Source: Micromonospora parva (lineage in GTDB: Bacteria > Actinomycetota > Actinomycetes > Mycobacteriales > Micromonosporaceae). From it: a DNA stretch of 64,000 bases. The notes under the pieces were generated by a model. The model saw only the letters and a program-made list of their open reading frames with translations. It was not told the origin of the DNA and did no database searches. The DNA lies in assembly GCF_000718515.1 (NCBI RefSeq), contig NZ_JNZS01000001.1, forward strand, positions 62,001 to 126,000, given 5' to 3'. Position 1 is the first letter of the stretch; every line of letters starts with the position of its first letter. This document shows positions 1 through 8,065 of the stretch, piece after piece. A program made the translations under genes and the position numbers.

Positions 1-2030
1 TGGGCGGCGAAGATCCAGCCGCCGATCGGGTCGGTGTCGCGCCACAGGTTGATCCAGCGCCAGCCGACCCGTTCGCCGATCTCGCACAGTGCCGGTTCGT
101 CGGCGTACGCCGGGAACAGCCGGGAGTACAGCCGGCCCAGCGGCGACCCGTAGGTCAGCAGGGCGACCCGGTCGGTGATCCGGGTGGGCAGTTGCAGCAC
201 CGTGGCGGCGAGCAGCACCGAGCCGTGGCTGTGCCCGGCCAGCAGCACACAGTGCCCCTGCTCCACCAGGTAGGTGATCCGTTTCGCCAACTCCGGCACG
301 GCCCGCTCGGCGTAACAGGGCGGCGCGAACGGGTGCGCCGCCCGGGGCCAGAAGGTGCCCAGATCCCACAGCACGCCCACGTACCGGCGAAACTGCGCCG
401 TCCGGTACGCGAAGATGCCGCCCACCACGAGACCGAGCAGGATCGCGGCGATGACGTAGCTACCCGACCCGATCAGGAAGTTGACCATGCCCTCCGGCAC
501 TCCCACGTAGCGCTGCACCACCTTGCCCGGCCGGAGCTGGAGCAGGCCGAGCACGCTGGTGGCCAGGCCGAGCGCCGCCAGGCAGGCGTACACCACGGAG
601 AGCGGTTCCAGGTTCTCGGTGAAACGTGCCCGGGCGACCGCCTGCTCGACCCGTCGCAGCCGGTCCGCCGCCTGCGGCGGCGCGTGCGGGAAGTCGGCGG
701 CCACGATCGCCCGCGCGGCCCGCATCCGCTCACGCCGGGTCATCCTGGTGACCAGACCGGCCACCAGCAGAGCCGTCACCACGGCCAGGAAAAACCCGAA
801 GATCGCCCACTTGTACGCCAGCGGAGGGCTGGTCTCCAGGCCGTCGGCGGTCGTCCCGTTGCGATCGAGCAGGTCCGCCACCCGGTAGACCAGCTCGGCG
901 GAAAACGCCACGGCGAGCCCCGCCGAGATCGTCATGAAGACCGGCGCTCCCAACGCGCGCAGCGGCGACCGGTGCTGCCCGTCGCCCCGACGCCAGATCA
1001 CCAACGTGCCGAGCACGACCACCAGCACGGTCTGGCTGACGAACAGCCAGGCCACGATCGCGTCGTAACCGGGCAGCGAACCGCCCTGCGGCCAGGGCGC
1101 CGGACTGATGACGATGTGCACGATCACCAGCATCGTCAGGCCGCAGGCGATCGTGCGCAGCCCGCGGCAGACGCCGTCCACCCGGGGCGACGGGTCGGTG
1201 CGGTCGATGCTCGCCACCACGGTGACCAGGACCAGGCAGGCCAACAGCACCGCCCCGGTGGCCGCCAGCAGGATCACCATCACCCACGAGGAGTGCTGAC
1301 TGGCCCGCGCGGCCAGCAGGCTGCCGCTCAGCGTCGCGAACGCCGCAGCGACGTGCACCGAGCGCAGCCGACCCACCAGCGGCTCACCGTCCCACTGGCC
1401 GACGGCGCTCAACCGGTGCTTCGACGCCGGCGTCGTCGGCGTCCGGAACGCGTCGAACGAGTGGCTCGGGCGGGCGCCCAACCACCAGACGATCCCGATG
1501 GCGGCGACCGGCACGAGCGCCAGCACGCCCAGGCGCAGCCCGGGCGGGCGTCCGCCGAGCCAGGACAGCCAGCTCCGGCCGGCCAGGCACGACGGGGTGT
1601 CCATGCAGCGCCAGGCGATCAGGTCCAACGCCACCCCGACGATGGAGAGCACGTAGAGCGCGGTGAGGGTGAGCGCGAGCACCCGGCACAGCGCCATGAA
1701 GCCGCGCGTCGAGACGGTGTCCGCCGGGCGCATCCACAGCGCCACGTTGCAGAGCATGAACGGCAGCAGGAAGACCAGCGACAACGTCCGCACCGCCGTG
1801 CCGGACGGCAGGTCACTCCAGCGGTACGCCTCCAGCGTCACCCCGTCGGTTCCGGTGGAGTCCGGATAGCCGGGACGCGGTCGGAAGAACCCTCCGCTGC
1901 GGTCCCCGGCGACCTGGTGCACGTGGGGCCGGTTCAACACCTGGTCCGCCCCCGCGCCGGAGACCCCGTGCACCCGCAGCTCCACGATCGCGCCCGACGT
2001 CGTCGGTCGGGTCGGTGTCGCGTGCGCCAT
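1..2030 (-). CDS. Multi-pass membrane protein with C-terminal alpha/beta-hydrolase domain (3' end outside window)
   Basis: The reading frame is open from an ATG at 2030 through the left edge, giving at least 676 residues. The N-terminus (VELRVHGVSGAG) resembles the first strand and oxyanion region of lipase-like hydrolases. Many hydrophobic segments follow, roughly residues 85-440. Near the left edge is the nucleophile-elbow motif GHSHG, in the context LLAGHSHGSVLL. The protein is therefore probably an integral membrane serine hydrolase or esterase of unknown substrate. The acid and histidine of the triad would lie beyond the window or downstream of what I can place. It is transcribed away from the response-regulator gene that starts 151 bases to the right. 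Function is inferred from the motif only. Confidence 0.75.
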   Translation of the reverse strand, partial: MAHATPTRPTTSGAIVELRVHGVSGAGADQVLNRPHVHQVAGDRSGGFFRPRPGYPDSTGTDGVTLEAYRWSDLPSGTAVRTLSLVFLLPFMLCNVALWMRPADTVSTRGFMALCRVLALTLTALYVLSIVGVALDLIAWRCMDTPSCLAGRSWLSWLGGRPPGLRLGVLALVPVAAIGIVWWLGARPSHSFDAFRTPTTPASKHRLSAVGQWDGEPLVGRLRSVHVAAAFATLSGSLLAARASQHSSWVMVILLAATGAVLLACLVLVTVVASIDRTDPSPRVDGVCRGLRTIACGLTMLVIVHIVISPAPWPQGGSLPGYDAIVAWLFVSQTVLVVVLGTLVIWRRGDGQHRSPLRALGAPVFMTISAGLAVAFSAELVYRVADLLDRNGTTADGLETSPPLAYKWAIFGFFLAVVTALLVAGLVTRMTRRERMRAARAIVAADFPHAPPQAADRLRRVEQAVARARFTENLEPLSVVYACLAALGLATSVLGLLQLRPGKVVQRYVGVPEGMVNFLIGSGSYVIAAILLGLVVGGIFAYRTAQFRRYVGVLWDLGTFWPRAAHPFAPPCYAERAVPELAKRITYLVEQGHCVLLAGHSHGSVLLAATVLQLPTRITDRVALLTYGSPLGRLYSRLFPAYADEPALCEIGERVGWRWINLWRDTDPIGGWIFAA

Positions 2031-2181
2031 GGGCCCCCCGAGGTGTGCGCGGCAACCGGGCGGGTCGTCGATCTCCGGGCACCCACGCGGCTCCCCGGCT
2101 TACCCATCGCCAACGCGATCAACCATGGGTCCGACCCCGGCGGTGGTGCGGTCGACAGGGTGCAGGTGATTTCATGGCGCC

Positions 2182-3840
2182 ATGGCGAACCCGGTGATCC
2201 TGACCGTCGACGACGACCCCGTGGTGTCCCGGGCGGTTGCCCGCGACATCCGGCGCCGCTACGGCGACCGCTACCGGGTGCTGCGGGCCTCCTCGGGGCC
2301 GGAGGCGCTGGACGCCCTGCGCGAGGTCAAGCTGCGCGGCGAACAGGTGGCGCTGCTGCTGGCCGACCACCGGATGCCGGAGATGACCGGCGTCGAGTTC
2401 CTCGAGGCGGCCATGGACATCTTCCCGGCCGCCCGGCGGGTGCTGCTCACCGCGTACGCGGACACCGACGCCGCGATCGAGGCCATCAACGTGGTCGACC
2501 TGGACCACTACCTGCTCAAGCCCTGGCACCCGCCGGAGGAGAAGCTGTACCCGGTGGTCGACGGGCTGTTGGAGGCGTGGGCGGCCACCCCGGACGCGGC
2601 CAGCGCCGAGATCCGGGTCGTCGGGCACCGCTGGTCCGCGCCGTCGTTCAAGGTCCGCGACTTCCTGGCCCGCAACCTGGTGCCGTACCGGTGGCTGTTG
2701 TCCGACGACCCGGAGGGTGTCCGGTTGCTCGACGCGGCCGGGGCCACCGAGGCGGACGTGCCGCTGGTGGTGACGCCCGAGGGCAAGGCGCTGGTCGCCC
2801 CGAGTGAGGCCGAGCTGGCCGCCCTGGCCGGGTTGACGGTGGTGCCGGCGTGTGACTTCTACGACCTGGTGGTGATCGGCGGTGGCCCCGCCGGGCTCGG
2901 CTCCGCGGTGTACGGCGCCTCGGAGGGGCTGCGTACCGTGCTCGTGGAGCGACGGGCGACCGGCGGTCAGGCCGGGCAGAGCAGTCGGATCGAGAACTAC
3001 CTGGGTTTCCCGGACGGCGTGTCCGGCGCGCAGTTGACCGACCGGGCCCGGCGCCAGGCGGTCAAGTTCGGTGCCGAGCTGCTCAGCGCCCGGGAGGTGG
3101 TCGGTCTCAGCGAGGCCGGCGGTGCCCGGCTGCTGCGCTTCGGCGACGGCACCGAGATCGCCGCGCACACAGTGGTGTTGGCCACCGGCGTGTCGTACCG
3201 GGTGCTCGACGCCCCGGGGCTGGCCGACTTCACCGGGCGGGGGGTGTTCTACGGCGCCGCTGCCACCGAGGCGCCGAGCTGCGTCGAGCAGGACGTCTAC
3301 ATCGTCGGCGGGGCCAACTCCGCCGGTCAGGCGGCGGTCCACTTCTCCCGGTACGCGGCCAGGGTGCACCTGCTCATCCGGGGTGCGGACCTGACCGCCT
3401 CGATGTCGCGATACCTGATCGACCAGCTGGAACGGATCGACAAGATCACTGTGCATCCGCACACCGCCGTGGTCGGCGCGGCGGGGGAGGACCACCTGCA
3501 ACGGCTCACCCTCTGCGACACCCGCACCGGGGAGGCCCGCTCGGTCGACACCTCCTGGCTGTTCATCTTCATCGGCGCGGAGCCGCGCACCGACTGGCTG
3601 GACGGGGTGCTGGTCCGCGACGGGCGCGGGTTCATCGTGACCGGCCCGGATCTGCTCGCCGGGGGCCGGCGACCGCCCGGCTGGTCGCTGTCGCGCGACC
3701 CGTACCACCTGGAGACCAGCGTGCCGGGGGTGTTCGCCGCCGGCGACGTGCGGGCCGAGTCGGTCAAGCGGGTCGCCTCGGCCGTCGGCGAGGGCGCGAT
3801 GGCGGTGTCGCTCGTGCACCGCTACCTGGAAGCCCAATGA
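2182..3840 (+). CDS. Response regulator receiver domain fused to thioredoxin-reductase-like FAD oxidoreductase
   Basis: Residues 5-125 form a receiver domain: acidic pocket VDDDP, phospho-acceptor D62 in LLADHRMP, and K113 in LLKPW. After a linker of about 100 residues, residues 226-552 form a thioredoxin-reductase-type flavoprotein with a GGGPAG FAD fingerprint, GGQAG, a second NAD(P)H fingerprint (VGGANSAGQAA) and the terminal AAGDVR motif. The position where thioredoxin reductases carry CxxC reads YGAAATEAPSC, so the redox-active cysteine pair is missing and disulfide reductase activity is unlikely in its usual form. A histidine kinase follows after a 110-base leader, so phosphorylation by that kinase is a reasonable guess. 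I chose ATG 2182. An ATG eight bases upstream is out of frame. Confidence 0.9.
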   Translation: MANPVILTVDDDPVVSRAVARDIRRRYGDRYRVLRASSGPEALDALREVKLRGEQVALLLADHRMPEMTGVEFLEAAMDIFPAARRVLLTAYADTDAAIEAINVVDLDHYLLKPWHPPEEKLYPVVDGLLEAWAATPDAASAEIRVVGHRWSAPSFKVRDFLARNLVPYRWLLSDDPEGVRLLDAAGATEADVPLVVTPEGKALVAPSEAELAALAGLTVVPACDFYDLVVIGGGPAGLGSAVYGASEGLRTVLVERRATGGQAGQSSRIENYLGFPDGVSGAQLTDRARRQAVKFGAELLSAREVVGLSEAGGARLLRFGDGTEIAAHTVVLATGVSYRVLDAPGLADFTGRGVFYGAAATEAPSCVEQDVYIVGGANSAGQAAVHFSRYAARVHLLIRGADLTASMSRYLIDQLERIDKITVHPHTAVVGAAGEDHLQRLTLCDTRTGEARSVDTSWLFIFIGAEPRTDWLDGVLVRDGRGFIVTGPDLLAGGRRPPGWSLSRDPYHLETSVPGVFAAGDVRAESVKRVASAVGEGAMAVSLVHRYLEAQ

Positions 3841-3950
3841 GCGCGAGGAGTGGTTGGTCGTGCGAGCCCCGTCGCGAGCGAAGGAGTCCCGGTGAGCGCG
3901 AGGAGTGAGCCGGTGTTGCGAGCCCCGCAGCCGCGAACCAAGGAGATCCA
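3838..3950 (+). repeat. Two-unit imperfect direct repeat forming the leader of the histidine kinase gene
   Basis: The block TGAGCGCGAGGAGTG recurs at 3838 and 3893 (period 55). Each unit continues into TGCGAGCCCCG, or TTGCGAGCCCCG in the second, then a GCGA-rich stretch and a purine-rich AAGGAG. A third TGAGC begins at 3952 inside the kinase start codon context. The first unit contains the stop codon of the upstream gene. Each unit thus looks like a duplicated ribosome-binding region, and only the second AAGGAG (3941-3946) is placed to serve the GTG at 3951. Confidence 0.75.
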
Positions 3951-5408
3951 GTGAGCACCGACTCTGACGGGCTGACACCGGCCCAGTTGCGCACCCTGTT
4001 CCTGTTCGAGTCGCTCGACGACGGGCAGCTCGCCTGGCTGGCCGAGCGCGGCCGGGTGGAGCAGCGCGCCGGCGGCACCCTCGTGTACGGCGAGGGTGAA
4101 CCCGCCACCTGCTTCTTCGTGCTGCTGCGCGGCGCGGTGGCGTTGAGTCGTCAGGTGCGCGGCGACGACGTCGAGGTCAGCCGGACCGAACAGCGCGGGG
4201 TGTACGGCGGGGCCGTCCAGGCGTACCTGGGTGACCAGGTCGACCAGATCTACCGCAACAGTCTGCGGGCGGTGACCGACGCGGACTTCTTCGTGCTGCC
4301 GGCGGAGGACTTCGCGGAGGCCCTGCGGTCCTGGTTCCCGATGCCCATGCACCTGCTGGAGGGGCTGTTCTTCGGGATGCGGGACAGTCAGGCCATCGTC
4401 GGCGAGCGGGAGCGGCTGCTGGCCCTCGGCTCGCTGTCGGCGGGGCTGACCCACGAGCTGAACAACCCGGCCGCGGCGGCGGTGCGGGCCACGTCGGTGC
4501 TGCGGGACCGGGTCGCCGGGATGCGGCACAAGCTCGCCATGATCGCCGATGGGCGACTCGACGGGAGCGCCCTGCACGGCCTGGTCGCGTTGCAGGAGGA
4601 GGCGGTCGCCCGGGTGGCCACCGCGCCGAAATTGACCCCGATGGCCACCGCCGACGCCGAGGACGCCCTCACCGACTGGTTGGAGGAGCACGGGGTCGAC
4701 GGAGCCTGGGACCTGGCGCCGATCCTGGTCGGCGGAGGGCTCGACGCGGCCTGGCTGGCGCAGGTGAAGGCCGCGGTCGGGGCCGCGGACCTGGAGGCGG
4801 CGGTGCGCTGGCTCACGTACACGGTCGACACCGAGCTGCTGATGCGCGAGATCGGCGACGCGGTAACCCGGATCTCCGGGCTGGTGGGCGCCGCCAAGCA
4901 GTACTCGCAGCTGGATCGCGCGCCGCACCGGGTGGTGGACGTGCACGACCTGCTCGACGCCACGCTGGTGATGTTCAAGGGCAAGATCCCCGCCGAGGTC
5001 AAGCTGGTCCGCGAGTACGACCGCAGCCTCCCACCGGTTCCGGCGTACGCGGCCGAGCTCAACCAGGTGTGGACCAATTTGATCGACAACGCGTTGGGCG
5101 CGATGGGGGAGAAGGGGGTGCTGACCGTCCGCACCGGACGGGTCGGTGAGCTGCTGGCGGTGGAGATCACCGACACCGGGCCGGGCATCCCGCCGGAGGT
5201 GCGTCCGCGCATCTTCGAGCCGTTCTTCACCACGAAGCCGGTGGGGGCGGGCACCGGTCTGGGGCTGGACATCTCGTACCGGATCGTGGTGCACAAGCAC
5301 CACGGCGACATCCGGGTGGAGACCGAGCCGGGACGAACCACCTTCCGGGTCCTGCTGCCGATCGCCGAGGGGCCGCCGGACGAGCACCGCGACGCGCCGA
5401 CTACCTAG
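3951..5408 (+). CDS. Sensor histidine kinase with N-terminal cyclic-nucleotide-binding-like domain
   Basis: Residues about 12-135 match a CAP_ED/cNMP-binding beta-roll (LFESLDDGQLAWLAERG, then GEGEPATCFFVLLRGAVAL). The kinase core follows, with the phospho-acceptor histidine near residue 167 in LSAGLTHELNNP. The ATPase domain has an N-box (NLIDNALGAMGE), G1 (DTGPGIP) and G2 (GTGLGLDIS). There are no transmembrane segments, so it is cytoplasmic. The GTG start has AAGGAG at 3941-3946. It follows the receiver-flavoprotein gene on the same strand, and together they look like an unusual two-component pair in which a nucleotide-like ligand or another stimulus is sensed by the beta-roll. The ligand is unknown. 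Confidence 0.9.
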   Translation: MSTDSDGLTPAQLRTLFLFESLDDGQLAWLAERGRVEQRAGGTLVYGEGEPATCFFVLLRGAVALSRQVRGDDVEVSRTEQRGVYGGAVQAYLGDQVDQIYRNSLRAVTDADFFVLPAEDFAEALRSWFPMPMHLLEGLFFGMRDSQAIVGERERLLALGSLSAGLTHELNNPAAAAVRATSVLRDRVAGMRHKLAMIADGRLDGSALHGLVALQEEAVARVATAPKLTPMATADAEDALTDWLEEHGVDGAWDLAPILVGGGLDAAWLAQVKAAVGAADLEAAVRWLTYTVDTELLMREIGDAVTRISGLVGAAKQYSQLDRAPHRVVDVHDLLDATLVMFKGKIPAEVKLVREYDRSLPPVPAYAAELNQVWTNLIDNALGAMGEKGVLTVRTGRVGELLAVEITDTGPGIPPEVRPRIFEPFFTTKPVGAGTGLGLDISYRIVVHKHHGDIRVETEPGRTTFRVLLPIAEGPPDEHRDAPTT

Positions 5409-5492
5409 ACCGCCGGTGGCCTCTACCGCGAGCTGTTCAACCTGTAGGCCAGCGGTTACCTGACCGGGGTCGACGGCCGGGCAGTCCCCGCG

Positions 5493-6302
5493 TCAGCGCG
5501 CGCGGGCGACCCCGCAGTAGCCATCCACCGCGGACGCGGTCCTGCTGTCGGTCCGCCAGTGCCCCAGCGGCACGACACCAGGCCGGACGAGGTCGAGACC
5601 GTCGAAGAACGCCGTGAAGTCCGCGACCTCGCGCAGGTGGTACGGCAGAGCACCGCTTTCGTTGTACTGCCGATGCGACTCGATGGCCCGCTCGCTGGTA
5701 GCCGTACCGTCGGACATCGCCAGAAAGCTCCCCGACGGTAGGGACGAGACCAAAGCGTTGACGATGGCCCGCGCCTCGGCCGGCTTCTCGACGTGACCCA
5801 TAACGCCCAGCATCATCAGCGCGATCGGCTCACCGAAGTCCAGTGTCTCGCGGGCATCGTGGACGATCGTGTCCACGTCGTGCAGATCGGCGTCGACATA
5901 CTGGGTGGCGCCCTCCTGGCTGCTGGTCAGCAACACCCGGGCGTGCGCGAGAACCATCGGGTCGTTGTCAACGTAGACGACGCGCGCCTGTGGCGTGATC
6001 CGTTGGGCGACCTCGTGGGTGTTATCGGCTGTGGGTAGGCCGGTACCGATGTCGAGGAACTGGCGGATCCCCGCCTCTGCGGCGAGATAGGTCACCGCTC
6101 GTCCGAGAAACGCGCGCGAATACCGTGCGGCCTCGACGATTTCCGGGAAGACCGACTGTACCTGTTGGCCGACCTCGCGATCCGGGGCGAAGTTGTCCTT
6201 ACCGCCGAGCCAGTAGTTCCACACCCGTGCCGAGTGCGGCACTGTCGTGTCCAGTTTGGCGGCCGAACCTCCCACCGGCTGCTCAGCTTGGTCCTGCGAC
6301 AT
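5493..6302 (-). CDS. SAM-dependent methyltransferase, DUF574 / Methyltransf_19 family
   Basis: This 269-residue protein has the family hallmark ARVWNYWLGGKDNF near residues 26-39, then the SAM-binding motif FLDIGTGLPT near residue 83 and an acidic strand end YVDNDP. The family is strongly expanded in actinobacteria and its substrates are largely unknown. The ATG at 6302 is preceded by AGGGGAG. The gene is convergent with the histidine kinase and has no operon partner. The methyltransferase family assignment is firm. The substrate cannot be told from the sequence. Confidence 0.9.
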   Translation of the reverse strand: MSQDQAEQPVGGSAAKLDTTVPHSARVWNYWLGGKDNFAPDREVGQQVQSVFPEIVEAARYSRAFLGRAVTYLAAEAGIRQFLDIGTGLPTADNTHEVAQRITPQARVVYVDNDPMVLAHARVLLTSSQEGATQYVDADLHDVDTIVHDARETLDFGEPIALMMLGVMGHVEKPAEARAIVNALVSSLPSGSFLAMSDGTATSERAIESHRQYNESGALPYHLREVADFTAFFDGLDLVRPGVVPLGHWRTDSRTASAVDGYCGVARAR

Positions 6303-6471
6303 GTCGTCTCCCCTTACCAGCCATACGACGTCGAGGCCGTAGCCTAGCGGCGCGGCGGCACCCGCATGGTCCTGGCGGATCGACCAAACCCTTGTCCCCT
6401 GCTGCCTGATGGCGGCAAAGGCATGGTCAGAGTCGTCAGGCCACCCGCTGCGGTCGGTGCCGTCGGTGCCG

Positions 6472-6981
6472 TCAGGAGGTGGGTGTCAGGAACTCGGCTA
6501 GGACGCGAGTGTGGGTGGAGAACGCCAGCTCGACGGGGTCGGTGAGCACCAGCCACTCGGTGGCCTCGTCGGTCGGTGCCGACGGGGGCAGGTCCTCGGC
6601 GGCCCGTTCGGGCAGCACTCCGAAGATCATCATGGTGCCTCCCGCCGGCGCGCCGTGCACCGCGAACAGGCGGGCGTCCTCGGCCGCCGCGATCAGGCCG
6701 GTCTCCTCCCGCAGCTCCCGGACGAGTGCGTCGGACCACTCCTCGCCGTACTCGATGAAGCCGCCGGGCAGCGCGAGCAGGCCTCGGGCCGGCTCGATGT
6801 CCCGGCGGACCACCACCACACCCAGGCCCCCGGCCGTGCGGACCGGCAACACCGCGACCGCCACCGGCAGTGGGTTGCGCCAGACGGTCTCGCCGCAGAC
6901 CGCGCAGACCCGTGGCCATCCGGCGGCGGCCGGGTAGGCGGCGCCGCAGTAGGAGCAGTGCGAGTACGGCGTGCCGGTCAT
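6472..6981 (-). CDS. Nudix hydrolase with N-terminal zinc ribbon
   Basis: The first 32 residues hold two CxxC pairs (HCSYCG and VCAVCG) typical of the zinc ribbon found in NudC-like and related Nudix proteins. A complete Nudix box follows, beginning GGFIEYGEEW and ending REETGL. Length is 169 residues. It should hydrolyse a nucleoside diphosphate linked to another moiety in the cytoplasm. It is shorter than NudC (NADH pyrophosphatase) and lacks the SQPWPFPxS motif of that group, so I do not assign NADH as substrate. The gene is monocistronic, with 169 bases of gene-free sequence between it and the methyltransferase start. Confidence 0.88.
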   Translation of the reverse strand: MTGTPYSHCSYCGAAYPAAAGWPRVCAVCGETVWRNPLPVAVAVLPVRTAGGLGVVVVRRDIEPARGLLALPGGFIEYGEEWSDALVRELREETGLIAAAEDARLFAVHGAPAGGTMMIFGVLPERAAEDLPPSAPTDEATEWLVLTDPVELAFSTHTRVLAEFLTPTS

Positions 6982-7030
6982 GCCGCAGCACGTTACTCCG
7001 ATCCCCGCCCCAACCGCCGCGCCGCCGGGC

Positions 7031-7672
7031 TCAGGCGGCCGGGGTGCCGGTGTAGAAGGCGGTGGTGCGCTCGGCGGCGGCCTTCGCCTCGTCGGCGTCG
7101 GTGCCGGCGGCGATGCTCGCCTCGCACCACAGTTGGCTGCTCAGTTCCATGGCCCGTCGCCCCTGGGTGGAGGCGGTCCACTCGGCGCCCTGCTCCGGGG
7201 TGATTCCGCTGCCGTCGCCAGCCAGGTGCGAGGCGAGGCCGAGCAGCCCCAGGTCCCAGCCGACACCGACCGCGCCGGGCCCGAACTGGGCCCACCGGTC
7301 CTGGTCGACGTGCGCGATGTGGTCCAGGTCGAGCCGGGCCCGATCCCCGTCAACCGGGGTGATCCGTACCTCGATCCAGCTCACCTCGCCGCCCATCTCC
7401 CAGGTGGCGGTGAAGCGGTGCGGCGGCTCGCAGCTTTCGACGGTGCCGTTCGCGTTGCCCTCAAGCTGGTAGGTGCCGCCCAGTCGCAGGTCGCCGGAGA
7501 TCGGCAGGAACCAGCGCGGGATGCGCTCGGCGCTGGTGCAGGCGTCCCACAGGTCCTCGGCCGTCGCCTGGTAGGTCTGACTGATGGTGGTGACCCGCGC
7601 CTCGCCGGCTTCCAGGGTGCGGCTGCCGACGGTGCGTTGGACGGCGTTGATCTGCTCGGTGGCGTCGAACAT
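7031..7672 (-). CDS. SRPBCC / AHSA1-like START-fold protein
   Basis: This protein of about 213 residues starts MFDATEQINAVQRT and has the SRPBCC core near residues 25-140 (TISQTYQATAEDLWDACTSAERIPRWFLP, then LGGTYQLEGNANGTVESCEPP). A longer frame reaches back to 7798, but the ATG at 7672 overlaps the upstream ArsR stop codon in TGATG, the classic coupled arrangement, so I chose it. ArsR plus AHSA1-like pairs are common in actinobacteria, and the START-fold protein probably binds a small hydrophobic ligand. No enzymatic residues are recognisable. The true ligand is unknown. Confidence 0.85.
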   Translation of the reverse strand: MFDATEQINAVQRTVGSRTLEAGEARVTTISQTYQATAEDLWDACTSAERIPRWFLPISGDLRLGGTYQLEGNANGTVESCEPPHRFTATWEMGGEVSWIEVRITPVDGDRARLDLDHIAHVDQDRWAQFGPGAVGVGWDLGLLGLASHLAGDGSGITPEQGAEWTASTQGRRAMELSSQLWCEASIAAGTDADEAKAAAERTTAFYTGTPAA

Positions 7673-8037
7673 CAGGTGTTCCTCTCGTCGGATGGGTCGG
7701 CGGGCCCACGAAGGCGACGCTCGCGTCGGCCTCGGGCCAGCTCGGTGGCGAGTGCCGCCAGGGGTGGGGTCCAGAACCGGCGGAAGTGCTCCAGCCAACC
7801 GTCGACCTCGCGCAGTGGGCGCGGGTCGACCGCGTAGAGCCGCCGGGTGCCCTGCGCCCGCACCGTGGCGAAGCCGTTGTCGCGTAACACCTTGAGGTGC
7901 TGGGACACGGCGGGCTGGGAGATGCCGAACTCCTCGCGGATGACCGCGCTGACCGCGCCGGCGGGCTGCTCGCCGTCGGCGAGCAGCTCCAGGATGCGGC
8001 GCCGGACGGGATCGCCCAGCACGTCGAAGGCGTGCAC
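7672..8037 (-). CDS. ArsR-family winged-helix transcriptional regulator
   Basis: A 121-residue protein with a GTG start. The winged helix covers residues 1-85 (LGDPVRRRILELLADGEQPAG, then the recognition helix ISQPAVSQHLKVLRDNG and the wing QGTRRLYAVDPRPL). No cysteine pair of the metal-sensing ArsR type is present, so metal sensing is unlikely. This is the subgroup that accompanies SRPBCC proteins. It is the first gene of the two-gene operon, coupled to the SRPBCC gene by a one-base overlap. It probably represses its own operon. Confidence 0.9.
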   Translation of the reverse strand: MHAFDVLGDPVRRRILELLADGEQPAGAVSAVIREEFGISQPAVSQHLKVLRDNGFATVRAQGTRRLYAVDPRPLREVDGWLEHFRRFWTPPLAALATELARGRRERRLRGPADPSDERNT

Positions 8038-8065
8038 GACGACAGTTGTATCACTGACGGCTTAT

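Noticed and set aside
192..2807. Long plus-strand open frame of 871 codons
   Set aside because: It lies antisense to the membrane hydrolase and overlaps the response-regulator gene. The translation is dominated by Arg, His, Gln and Pro with no fold or motif, typical of a GC-rich shadow frame.
2119..5387. Long minus-strand frames opposite the flavoprotein and the histidine kinase
   Set aside because: Both are shadows of clearly conserved plus-strand genes, with the same low-information Arg/Gly/Val/His composition.
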